Source: Azonexus sp.
GTDB taxonomy: Bacteria; Pseudomonadota; Gammaproteobacteria; Burkholderiales; Rhodocyclaceae
Assembly (NCBI GenBank): GCA_031274715.1
Contig: JAISPT010000080.1
Coordinates: 1-20,099 of the forward strand
Reading direction: 5' to 3'
Length of the DNA: 20,099 nt
A program made the position numbers and the translations under genes. Positions 6,503 to 12,868 of the stretch are shown here, in pieces. Below the pieces are notes generated by a model. That model made no database searches and was not told where the DNA came from. It worked only from the letters and a program-made list of their open reading frames with translations. The first letter of the stretch is position 1. Every line of letters begins with the position of its first letter.

Positions 6503-8620
6503 ATGTTTAACGTCGTGAAAAAGACTTTCGCCTATGGCGATCACCAGGTGACGATCGAGACGGGCGAAATTGCCCGTCAGGCGACCGGCGCTGTGCTGGT
6601 GTCGATGGAAGAGACGGTCGTGCTGGTGTCCGTCGTTGGTGCCAAGAGCGCCAAGCCTGGTCAGGATTTCTTCCCGCTGACCGTCGATTACCAGGAAAAG
6701 GTTTACGCCGCCGGTCGCATTCCCGGCGGTTTCTTCAAGCGCGAAGGCCGTCCGTCGGAAAAGGAAATCCTGACTTGCCGCTTGATCGACCGTCCGATCC
6801 GCCCGCTGTTCCCGGACGGTTTCTACAATGAAGTACAGGTCGTTGCCACTGTCGTTTCGCTGAATCCGGAAATCGACTCCGACATCCCGGCGATGATCGG
6901 CGCTTCGGCCGCCCTGGCCATCTCCGGCATCCCGTTCAACGGCCCGATCGGTGCCGCCCGCGTCGGCTACATCAATGGCCAGTACGTGCTGTGCCCGACC
7001 CTCAGCCAGCTCAAGGAAACCCAGCTCGACCTGGTCGTCGCCGGTACCGAAGCCGCCGTGTTGATGGTCGAATCGGAAGCCCAGGAACTGCCGGAAGACA
7101 TCATGCTCGGCGCCGTGGTCTTCGGCCACAACGAAATGCAGAAGGCGATCAATGCCATCAACGAACTGGTCGAGGAAGCCGGCAAGCCGGAATGGGACTG
7201 GCAAGCGCCGGCCAAGGACGAAGCCCTGGTCGGTCGCCTGCAGGCTCTGGTCGGTGCCAAGCTGGAAGAGGCCTACAGCCTGACTTCCAAGCAGGCCCGC
7301 AGCCAGCGCCTGAAGGAACTTGGTGCCGAGGCCGTCGCTGCCCTGTGTACCGGCGAGGAAGGTGCGCCTGATGCGAACACCGTCGGCAACCTGTTCTTCG
7401 AAATGGAAGCCGCCATCGTGCGTGGCCGCATTCTTTCCGGTCAGCCACGCATCGATGGCCGCGATACGCGCACCGTGCGTCCGATCACCATGCGCTCTGG
7501 CGTGCTGCCGCGTACCCACGGTTCGGCGCTGTTCACCCGCGGCGAAACCCAGGCCCTGGCCGTCGCCACGCTGGGCACCAATCGCGACGAGCAGATCATC
7601 GACGCGCTGGCCGGCGAATACCGCGACCGCTTCATGCTGCATTACAACATGCCACCGTACGCCACCGGCGAATGCGGCCGTGTCGGTTCGCCGAAGCGCC
7701 GCGAGATCGGCCACGGTCGCCTGGCCAAGCGCGCGCTGCTGGCCGTGCTGCCGAAGCCGGAAGACTTCTCCTATTCGATGCGCGTCGTCTCCGAAATCAC
7801 CGAGTCCAACGGCTCCTCGTCGATGGCTTCCGTCTGCGGTGGCTGCCTGGCGCTGATGGATGCCGGCGTGCCGCTCAAGGCGCACGTCGCCGGCATCGCC
7901 ATGGGCCTGATCAAGGAAGGCAACCGCTTCGCGGTGCTGACCGACATCCTGGGCGATGAGGACCATCTCGGCGACATGGACTTCAAGGTGGCCGGCACCA
8001 CTGGCGGCATCACCGCCCTGCAGATGGACATCAAGATTCAGGGCATCACCAAGGAAATCATGCAGGTCGCCCTGGCGCAGGCTAAGGACGCGCGCATGCA
8101 CATCCTTGACCTGATGCAGCAAGCCGTCGGCGGTCACCGCGAGGAAATGTCCGCCTATGCGCCGCGCCTGTATACCTTCAAGATCAATCCGGAGAAGATT
8201 CGCGACGTGATTGGCAAGGGGGGCGCCGTGATTCGCGCCCTCACCGAGGAAACCGGCACTACCATCGACATCCAGGATGACGGCACCATCACCATCGCCG
8301 CCACCTCCGGCGAGGCCGCCGCCGCCGCCCGCGCGAAGATCGACGCGATCACTGCGGAAGTCGAGATCGGCAAGATCTACGAAGGTACCGTGCTGAAGAT
8401 TCTCGACTTCGGTGCCATCGTCTCGGTGCTGCCGGGCAAGGACGGTCTGCTGCACATCTCGCAGATCGCCCAGGAGCGCGTCAACAAGGTCGAAGACTAC
8501 GTCAAGGAAGGCCAAGTTGTGCGCGTCAAGGTTCTCGAAACCGACGACCGTGGCCGCGTCAAGCTGTCGATGAAGGCTGTGGCTGCGGAAGAGGGTACGG
8601 TAGTCACGCCGGCGCAGTAA
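6503..8620 (+). CDS. pnp: Polyribonucleotide nucleotidyltransferase (PNPase)
   Basis: This 705-residue enzyme performs 3'-5' phosphorolysis of RNA and is a core degradosome component. It has two RNase PH domains (about 1-210 and 310-540) joined by a helical linker. The second contains the catalytic LGDEDHLGDMD motif with Asp485 and Asp491, equivalent to E. coli Asp486 and Asp492. A KH domain with IGKGG follows (about 553-610), then an S1 domain (about 620-690). Length and order are standard. The start has AAAGGA 5-9 nt upstream. Its transcript ends at the hairpin terminator at 8654-8684. Confidence 0.98.
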   Translation: MFNVVKKTFAYGDHQVTIETGEIARQATGAVLVSMEETVVLVSVVGAKSAKPGQDFFPLTVDYQEKVYAAGRIPGGFFKREGRPSEKEILTCRLIDRPIRPLFPDGFYNEVQVVATVVSLNPEIDSDIPAMIGASAALAISGIPFNGPIGAARVGYINGQYVLCPTLSQLKETQLDLVVAGTEAAVLMVESEAQELPEDIMLGAVVFGHNEMQKAINAINELVEEAGKPEWDWQAPAKDEALVGRLQALVGAKLEEAYSLTSKQARSQRLKELGAEAVAALCTGEEGAPDANTVGNLFFEMEAAIVRGRILSGQPRIDGRDTRTVRPITMRSGVLPRTHGSALFTRGETQALAVATLGTNRDEQIIDALAGEYRDRFMLHYNMPPYATGECGRVGSPKRREIGHGRLAKRALLAVLPKPEDFSYSMRVVSEITESNGSSSMASVCGGCLALMDAGVPLKAHVAGIAMGLIKEGNRFAVLTDILGDEDHLGDMDFKVAGTTGGITALQMDIKIQGITKEIMQVALAQAKDARMHILDLMQQAVGGHREEMSAYAPRLYTFKINPEKIRDVIGKGGAVIRALTEETGTTIDIQDDGTITIAATSGEAAAAARAKIDAITAEVEIGKIYEGTVLKILDFGAIVSVLPGKDGLLHISQIAQERVNKVEDYVKEGQVVRVKVLETDDRGRVKLSMKAVAAEEGTVVTPAQ

Positions 8621-8653
8621 CAGCGGCAATCACCGGAGTTCATCCCGGAAAGC

Positions 8654-8684
8654 ACAAAGGGCACCGCAAGGTGCCCTTTGTTTT
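8654..8684 (+). terminator. Intrinsic terminator after pnp
   Basis: A perfect 12-bp stem, ACAAAGGGCACC (8654-8665) with GGTGCCCTTTGT (8670-8681), is closed by a GCAA tetraloop (GNRA type) and followed by TTT before G. It is well formed for + strand termination. On the - strand the stem is followed by only three T in a row, so it is a weaker terminator for dksA. Confidence 0.9.
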
Positions 8685-8728
8685 GCTTACCGGCAAGATG
8701 TTGTCATTTGCCGCCACGCTGCTGCCGT

Positions 8729-8767
8729 ACTTCCGTCAGGCCTTGTTGGCAGGCCGTTGCCGGAAGT
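8729..8767 (-). terminator. Hairpin just downstream of dksA, possible 3'-end structure
   Basis: The outer stem ACTTCCG/CGGAAGT (8729-8735, 8761-8767) encloses an inner stem GGCCT/AGGCC (8739-8743, 8751-8755). It begins 8 nt past the dksA stop codon on the - strand. No T-run follows, so it may stabilise the 3' end or support factor-dependent termination rather than act as an intrinsic terminator. Confidence 0.4.
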
Positions 8768-8775
8768 CGTTGGCT

Positions 8776-9201
8776 TTACTTGGCCATCTGTTTTTCCTTG
8801 AGTTCGTCCAGCGTCTTGCAGTCGATGCACAGCGTTGCCGTCGGGCGCGCTTCAAGGCGCTTGATGCCGATCTCGACGCCGCACTTGGTGCAGAAGCCGT
8901 AGTCGCCGCTCTCAATGCTCGACAGTGTTTCGTCGATTTTCTTGATCAGCTTGCGTTCGCGGTCGCGGTTGCGCAGTTCGATGGCGATATCTGTTTCCTG
9001 GCTGGCGCGGTCGTTGGGATCGGCAAACACCGTGGCCTCGTCCTGCATCGTGTGCACGGTGCGGTCAATATCCTCACTCAGCTCCTTCTTCAGCGCTTCG
9101 AGAATCTTGCGGAAATGCGCAAGTTGCTTCGCACTCATGTAATCCTCGCCCGGCTTGGATTTGTACGGTGTGAAATGTTTGTGGAGCAATTCTTCAGCCA
9201 T
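8776..9201 (-). CDS. dksA: RNA polymerase-binding transcription factor DksA
   Basis: This 141-residue DksA acts with ppGpp in the RNA polymerase secondary channel to control rRNA, tRNA and amino-acid promoters. A coiled-coil with the tip motif DPNDRA (Asp61, Asp64, Ala66, equivalent to E. coli Asp71, Asp74, Ala76) is followed by a zinc finger with Cys104, Cys107, Cys125 and Cys128. All four cysteines are present, so this is a classical C4 DksA. I chose ATG 9201 because the HFTPYKSKPGEDYM stretch matches family N-termini; Met22 is an alternative start. It is convergent with pnp and divergent from the tRNA genes, which are typical DksA/ppGpp targets. Confidence 0.97.
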   Translation of the reverse strand: MAEELLHKHFTPYKSKPGEDYMSAKQLAHFRKILEALKKELSEDIDRTVHTMQDEATVFADPNDRASQETDIAIELRNRDRERKLIKKIDETLSSIESGDYGFCTKCGVEIGIKRLEARPTATLCIDCKTLDELKEKQMAK

Positions 9202-9234
9202 TTTCCTAGAGCGTCCAGTGACGAAAAAGGCGAT

Positions 9235-9263
9235 TAAATATCAGAAAGGGGCTGGTGAGGCAA
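9235..9263 (-). promoter_or_regulatory. Candidate sigma-70 promoter of dksA
   Basis: On the - strand, TTGCCT (9263-9258) and TATTTA (9240-9235) are separated by 17 nt, each matching four of six consensus bases. It lies about 33 nt upstream of the dksA start codon. This is a sequence match only. Confidence 0.5.
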
Positions 9264-9317
9264 GGAATGTTTGTTTTGTCACCTCAGTCGCTTGATCTGG
9301 CGCGGGTTTTCACCAAG

Positions 9318-9326
9318 TGCTAGAAT
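9318..9326 (+). promoter_or_regulatory. Candidate extended -10 promoter for the tRNA genes
   Basis: TGCTAGAAT (extended -10, TAGAAT at 9321-9326) lies 14 nt before tRNA-Pro. No good -35 is found at 16-18 nt spacing. The position would give a transcription start a few bases before the tRNA. Confidence 0.45.
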
Positions 9327-9340
9327 GTGCCTTCACGTGT

Positions 9341-9417
9341 CGGGGCGTAGCGCAGTCTGGTAGCGCATCTGCTTTGGGAGCAGAGGGTCGTGAGTTCGAA
9401 TCCCACCGCCCCGACCA
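9341..9417 (+). tRNA. tRNA-Pro (anticodon TGG)
   Basis: This is a 77-nt cloverleaf with a 7-bp acceptor stem CGGGGCG/CGCCCCG, including the C1-G72 pair typical of bacterial tRNA-Pro. The anticodon stem TCTGC/GCAGA encloses loop TTTGGGA, giving anticodon TGG (reads CCA and other CCN by wobble). The T-arm has GTTCGAATC. CCA is encoded at 9415-9417. tRNA-Arg follows after 30 nt, so the two are probably co-transcribed. Confidence 0.96.
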
Positions 9418-9447
9418 ATTCTTTTTCCTTGTTTAGTCCTACCTCAG

Positions 9448-9524
9448 GCGCCCGTAGCTCAACTGGATAGAGCAGCTGCCTTCTAAGCAGCAGGTCGGGG
9501 GTTCGAGTCCCTCCGGGCGCGCCA
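9448..9524 (+). tRNA. tRNA-Arg (anticodon TCT)
   Basis: This is a 77-nt cloverleaf with acceptor stem GCGCCCG/CGGGCGC, anticodon stem GCTGC/GCAGC and loop CTTCTAA, giving anticodon TCT (reads AGA). The T-arm has GTTCGAGTC, and CCA is encoded at 9522-9524. It decodes a rare codon in this high-GC genome. galE begins 51 nt downstream with no obvious terminator between, so read-through from the tRNA promoter is possible. I saw no second copy of the tRNA 3' end in the window that would mark an integrated element. Confidence 0.96.
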
Positions 9525-9575
9525 TCAACGGCGTTTCTGCCGGAAGGGGCGGTACAACAATCTTGCGGGGAATGA

Positions 9576-10586
9576 ATGATTCTGGTCACCGGAGGCGCGG
9601 GCTATATCGGTTCGCATACCGTCGTCGAGTTGCTGGCAGCGGGACACGAACTACTGATTCTCGACAATTTTTCCAACAGTTCGCCGAAAGTGCTCGATCG
9701 CATCGAGCAGATCAGCGGCCGGCGACCGCTGCTGGTCGAGGGCGACATCCGTGACCGGCAATTACTGGCCAGCCTATTCTCCGAGCATTCGTTGCAGGCG
9801 GTCATTCATTTCGCCGGGCTGAAGGCGGTTGGCGAATCCGTCGAGCTGCCGTTGCGCTATTACGACAACAATGTCGTTGGCTCGTTGCATCTGTTCGAGG
9901 CGATGGCTGCCGCCGGGGTCTTCAACCTGGTTTTCAGCTCGTCGGCGACGGTCTATGGTGATCCGCACGCCGTGCCGATCGACGAGAGCTTCCCGCTGCA
10001 GGCGACCAATCCCTACGGCCGCAGCAAGCTGATCATCGAGGACATGCTGCGCGATATCGGCCGGGCCGATCCGCGCTGGCGGGTGGCGTTGCTGCGCTAC
10101 TTCAATCCGGTTGGTGCCCACGTCAGCGGCCTGATCGGCGAGGATCCGCGAGGCATCCCAAACAACCTGATGCCCTACGTATCGCAAGTTGCCATCGGGC
10201 GGCGCGATGAACTCAGCATTTTCGGCGGCGATTATCCGACCCCGGATGGAACCGGCGTTCGCGACTACATCCATGTCGTCGACTTGGCGCGCGGACATCT
10301 GGCGGCACTGAGCCGGCTCGACCAATTGGCCGGCGTGGTTCCCCTCAACCTCGGTACGGGGCGTGGCTACAGCGTGCTTGAGGTGGTGGCTGCCTTTGAA
10401 CAGGCCAGCGGCCGGCCGGTGCCATATCGCGTGGGTGACCGGCGTCCTGGTGACATTGCAGCTTGCTACGCTGATCCGCGGCGGGCACGGGAACTCCTCG
10501 GTTGGGAGGCGGAACGGGATCTAGCTGCGATGTGCGTCGATTCTTGGCGCTGGCAGTTGATGAATCCGCTCGGTTTCGATGGCTGA
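9576..10586 (+). CDS. galE: UDP-glucose 4-epimerase
   Basis: This 336-residue extended short-chain dehydrogenase interconverts UDP-glucose and UDP-galactose (or the N-acetyl forms). The NAD-binding motif GGAGYIGS lies at 6-13. The catalytic set is Ser123 in SSSATVYG, with Tyr147 and Lys151 in YGRSK. NPVGAH near residue 180 and a C-terminal substrate-binding region follow. Length is standard for GalE. The start has a GCGGGG purine run 5-10 nt upstream. It may supply sugar nucleotide to the exopolysaccharide locus to the right, but it sits next to tRNA genes and could be general metabolism. Substrate preference cannot be read from the sequence here. Confidence 0.93.
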   Translation: MILVTGGAGYIGSHTVVELLAAGHELLILDNFSNSSPKVLDRIEQISGRRPLLVEGDIRDRQLLASLFSEHSLQAVIHFAGLKAVGESVELPLRYYDNNVVGSLHLFEAMAAAGVFNLVFSSSATVYGDPHAVPIDESFPLQATNPYGRSKLIIEDMLRDIGRADPRWRVALLRYFNPVGAHVSGLIGEDPRGIPNNLMPYVSQVAIGRRDELSIFGGDYPTPDGTGVRDYIHVVDLARGHLAALSRLDQLAGVVPLNLGTGRGYSVLEVVAAFEQASGRPVPYRVGDRRPGDIAACYADPRRARELLGWEAERDLAAMCVDSWRWQLMNPLGFDG

Positions 10587-10933
10587 CGTGAGGGCAATGG
10601 AATTTTTGTCTACTGCTCTTTTGCTCGTGACCGATCCAGCGATTTGATCTTTGGTGTGGCTTTTTTCATGAACTATGGTGGTTGCGACTTGTCTTGTCGA
10701 TTGTTGCAAAGGCATACTTGATTACAGAACATGCTTTGAGGATTGCGTGCCCCAATTTCTCCGGTGTTTTGTCTGCTCTTTCGCTTTGATCGACTCCATT
10801 CGATAGGTATTGCCTAATCCCGCACACGAGTAAGTGTCGAATTTTTTTACAACCTTTCCAAAAACTGTCCGTCTAGCTCGTGTCTGATGATAGATGTTGT
10901 TTCAGATCAATAGCTTGAAATGGATATTAGGGA
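10587..10933. other. AT-rich intergenic region, no gene seen
   Basis: These roughly 350 bp are visibly richer in A/T than the coding DNA on either side. The only ORFs are short antisense frames without family resemblance. I see no tRNA, no CRISPR and no clear terminator for galE. T-runs occur at 10602-10607, 10661-10666 and 10841-10848. An interrupted dyad (10875-10915) and a sigma-54 promoter (10934-10949) occupy its right end, so its main role is probably as the regulatory region of the following operon. Confidence 0.6.
10875..10915. promoter_or_regulatory. Interrupted dyad, possible activator site
   Basis: AGCT-N4-TCTGA-N14-TCAGA-N5-AGCT forms a nearly symmetrical composite inverted repeat. 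It is centred about 40 bp upstream of the -24 element of the sigma-54 promoter. Sigma-54 activators bind dyads upstream of their promoters, so it is a candidate operator, but arms this short could occur by chance. Confidence 0.25.
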
Positions 10934-10949
10934 TGGTGTGAATATTGCA
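10934..10949 (+). promoter_or_regulatory. Sigma-54 (-24/-12) promoter of the HprK-like operon
   Basis: TGGTGTGAATATTGCA matches the RpoN consensus TGGCACG-N4-TTGCW at TGG, the G at position 7 and TTGCA. The invariant GG (10935-10936) and GC (10947-10948) are separated by exactly 10 nt. Expected transcription start is near 10960. That makes the ATG at 10949 unusable and supports a start at 10976 or 10988 for the first gene. Confidence 0.6.
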
Positions 10950-10987
10950 TGTATTTGAATGACCGAAATTTTCTGATGGTGGACAAC

Positions 10988-11620
10988 ATGACTGAGCAAA
11001 ATACCAATCCCGATTTGAAGCAGGACAGCGCGAATGGGAAATGTCATGACCGTCGCCGCTTTCTCGGCGCCGGCGCCGCCGCGACCCCGTTTCTCCTGAC
11101 CCTGGTCAGCCAGCCGGCACTGGGTATGGGTACCGCCTGCTTCACCCCGTCGCGCTCGTTGTCGCGCAACACCAGCGTGTCGCAGCAAGGCAAGTACGGG
11201 GAATGTCAGAATGCGCAGTCGCCGGGTAACTACGCGGTTCAGCAGCAGGTGGTAAGTATGGGGGGGATCTGGCCTGACGTAAAACCGCCGACAACCTCAT
11301 TGGATTCGGTATTCATTCTGGTGCCCCAGTTTGTGAAGCAGGTGAATGAGGGTGGTACGTTGGTCAGCAAGAGCATGACCCTGGGCGAGGCGCTTCGGGT
11401 CAATGGGGTAGACCAAGTGTATTTATATCTGATCGCTGCTTACCTGAACACGATGGGGGGAGGGGGTGCGTCGATTCCCGAGACTGTGTTGACGGACACG
11501 GCTATCCAGGGGATTTGGCGGGAATATACTTTGCGTCATTACTACGAACCGATGGCCGGGATCCAGTGGAGCGCCGGCGACATTATCAATTACCTGCAAA
11601 CCAACGGCATTGTTGGCTAG
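10988..11620 (+). CDS. Tat-exported protein of unknown function, first gene of the HprK-like operon
   Basis: I do not recognise a named function. The 210-residue protein (from ATG 10988) carries a twin-arginine-like signal: RRRFLG at residues 22-27, then an Ala/Leu hydrophobic core and a likely cleavage after PALG (about residue 46). The mature part starts with a Ser/Thr-rich stretch (about 53-65) between two cysteines (51 and 73). An SPG motif near residue 79, a TLGEALRVNG segment, an AAYLN segment and a Gly run (LNTMGGGG) follow. The SPG...AAYLN layout reminds me of exported proteins with an SPGYWK motif, here altered. Starts at 10949 and 10976 are in frame, but the sigma-54 promoter argues against 10949, and GGTGGA precedes 10988. 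As first gene before PqqD-like, kinase and nucleotidyltransferase genes, it is the natural candidate substrate. That is inference. Confidence 0.75.
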   Translation: MTEQNTNPDLKQDSANGKCHDRRRFLGAGAAATPFLLTLVSQPALGMGTACFTPSRSLSRNTSVSQQGKYGECQNAQSPGNYAVQQQVVSMGGIWPDVKPPTTSLDSVFILVPQFVKQVNEGGTLVSKSMTLGEALRVNGVDQVYLYLIAAYLNTMGGGGASIPETVLTDTAIQGIWREYTLRHYYEPMAGIQWSAGDIINYLQTNGIVG

Positions 11621-11654
11621 TCTGCAGTCTGCCGTTATCGGTGTTTGAGCTTGA

Positions 11655-11924
11655 ATGCGGGTAAGCGAGCGTTTTCTCATTCACCGGTGGGCCGATGGCT
11701 GTGCCGTATTCGACCAGGATTCAGGCAATACGTATGCACTGGATGTTGCGTCCTGCGCCGGGTTTGATGCCGTCCGAAATAGCGAATCGGCCAGCGCGGC
11801 GATAGAAGGTGTGATCCGCCGCCAGTGGCCGGAAAAAGAAGGCGAAGCGGTTGTTGCGCTGGTACAGAGTTGTCTGGAGCGGCTTGAAGCCTGTGGCTTG
11901 ATCCTGGCAGGAACGGCGAATTGA
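11655..11924 (+). CDS. PqqD-like small protein (HPr-rel-A system type)
   Basis: This 89-residue protein resembles PqqD/RiPP-recognition-element proteins: an N-terminal beta hairpin (DGCAVFDQDSGNTYAL, about 14-29) followed by helices ending with a C-terminal LVQSCLERLEACGLI helix. In RiPP pathways this fold binds the leader of a substrate peptide and presents it to a modifying enzyme. From memory, a PqqD-like family accompanying HprK-related kinase A is catalogued as part of the uncharacterised HPr-rel-A system. It follows the Tat protein by 34 nt and overlaps the kinase start by 4 nt (TTGA), so expression is coupled. The Shine-Dalgarno is weak (GAG at 11647-11649). No pqq genes are nearby. 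Confidence 0.8.
   Translation: MRVSERFLIHRWADGCAVFDQDSGNTYALDVASCAGFDAVRNSESASAAIEGVIRRQWPEKEGEAVVALVQSCLERLEACGLILAGTAN
11909..11912 (+). promoter_or_regulatory. Ribosome binding site supporting the TTG start of the kinase gene
   Basis: AGGA (within CAGGAA) lies 8 nt before TTG 11921, which overlaps the PqqD-like stop codon as TTGA. No ATG lies near the beginning of this frame. Confidence 0.6.
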
Positions 11925-12868
11925 ATCATCCTGTGTGCCGGGTCGGCGATTTGTCCCTGAGCGGCTTGGCGGAGCTTCTCGATAATGGGCGTTTCGCCCT
12001 GCAAACCGGCAGCTTGGTATCGCGCATCCAGGCATCGTTGCCCGATGTGGCGCGTTCGATCCACGTTCTGTATGCCTATCATCCCTATTCGGTCGAACCG
12101 GATTTCGCCGATTTTCATGTTCAGGTTGGCCGGCCGCGTAATCTTCGGCGTTGGTTCCGGCGTCAGGCGGAATTCGTGGTCGACGGCGAGTGGCCGTTCG
12201 AGCCTTTGCCACGCGATCAGGCCCCGGCTTTTCTCGAATGGGGGCTCAATTGGTCGATTGCCGCGAGCTGCCACCAATGGCTGACCATCCATGCTGCCTC
12301 GCTTGAACGTAATGGCGGCGCCGTCATTCTTCCGGCGCCGCCAGGTTCCGGCAAGAGTACCCTGTGCGCGGCGCTGGCCTTACGCGGTTGGCGTCTGTTG
12401 TCCGATGAAATGAGCCTGATCGACCCGAAGGCGACGCAGGCATATGCGCTGGCGCGGCCAATCAATCTGAAGAATGCGTCGATCGACCTGATCCGCAGCT
12501 TCGCTCCAGAAAGCGTCTGGGGGCCGGAAACCTACGATACAGCCAAAGGTCGGGTGACGCATCTGCGTCCGCCGATCGACAGCGTCGAGCGCATGTTGGA
12601 GCCGGCACAGCCACGTTGGATCGTTTTCCCGCGCTACGTGGCCGAGGCCGAACCCTTGCTTGCGCCGCGTGGCAAGGCGATGACCTTCATTCACTTCGCC
12701 GAGAATGCCTTCAATTACAGCACGCTCGGCAGCGTCGGTTTCGACGTTGCCGGACGCTTGGTCAGCCAGTGCGACTGCTACGACTTTACCTACAGTCGTT
12801 TGGACGATGCGCTCGAAGTTTTCGACTGGCTGGCCGGTGGCGGCAGGGTGGCGGGCGATGAGGCCTAG
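11921..12868 (+). CDS. HprK-related kinase (HPr-rel-A system)
   Basis: This 315-residue protein has the core of an HPr kinase/phosphorylase-like P-loop enzyme. A conserved histidine, His124 in TIHAAS, precedes the Walker A PPGSGKST (140-147, Lys145). This is followed by LRGWRLLSDE with Asp162/Glu163 in the place of the acidic residues of HprK. It lacks the typical HprK N-terminal domain, and no HPr or PTS gene is nearby, so HPr is an unlikely substrate. HprK-like kinases in lasso-peptide clusters phosphorylate a serine of the peptide; a similar action on the upstream exported protein is my inference. The start is TTG with a good ribosome binding site. The 3' end overlaps the nucleotidyltransferase gene by 11 nt. 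Confidence 0.85.
   Translation: MNHPVCRVGDLSLSGLAELLDNGRFALQTGSLVSRIQASLPDVARSIHVLYAYHPYSVEPDFADFHVQVGRPRNLRRWFRRQAEFVVDGEWPFEPLPRDQAPAFLEWGLNWSIAASCHQWLTIHAASLERNGGAVILPAPPGSGKSTLCAALALRGWRLLSDEMSLIDPKATQAYALARPINLKNASIDLIRSFAPESVWGPETYDTAKGRVTHLRPPIDSVERMLEPAQPRWIVFPRYVAEAEPLLAPRGKAMTFIHFAENAFNYSTLGSVGFDVAGRLVSQCDCYDFTYSRLDDALEVFDWLAGGGRVAGDEA

Noticed and set aside
6332..8629. 765-codon open frame on the - strand across pnp
   Set aside because: It is a long antisense frame caused by the high-GC codon pattern of pnp. The product is low-complexity and resembles no family, while pnp on the + strand is full length with all motifs.
9341..9524. tRNA genes as an integration site of a genomic island
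   Set aside because: No integrase and no repeat of either tRNA 3' end was found in the window.
9320..9589. 89-residue antisense ORF across both tRNA genes, with GGTRTPDLLLRRQLLYPVE-like sequence
   Set aside because: This is a well-known spurious translation of the reverse strand of tRNA genes; it is not a protein.
10949..10987. Upstream in-frame starts (ATG 10949 and 10976) for the Tat-signal protein
   Set aside because: ATG 10949 overlaps the -12 element of the sigma-54 promoter and would lie before the transcription start. ATG 10976 lacks a ribosome binding site but cannot be fully excluded.
11921..12868. Classical HPr kinase/phosphorylase controlling PTS/nitrogen-PTS
   Set aside because: No ptsH or ptsN-type gene is adjacent, and the N-terminal domain and context differ from hprK loci.
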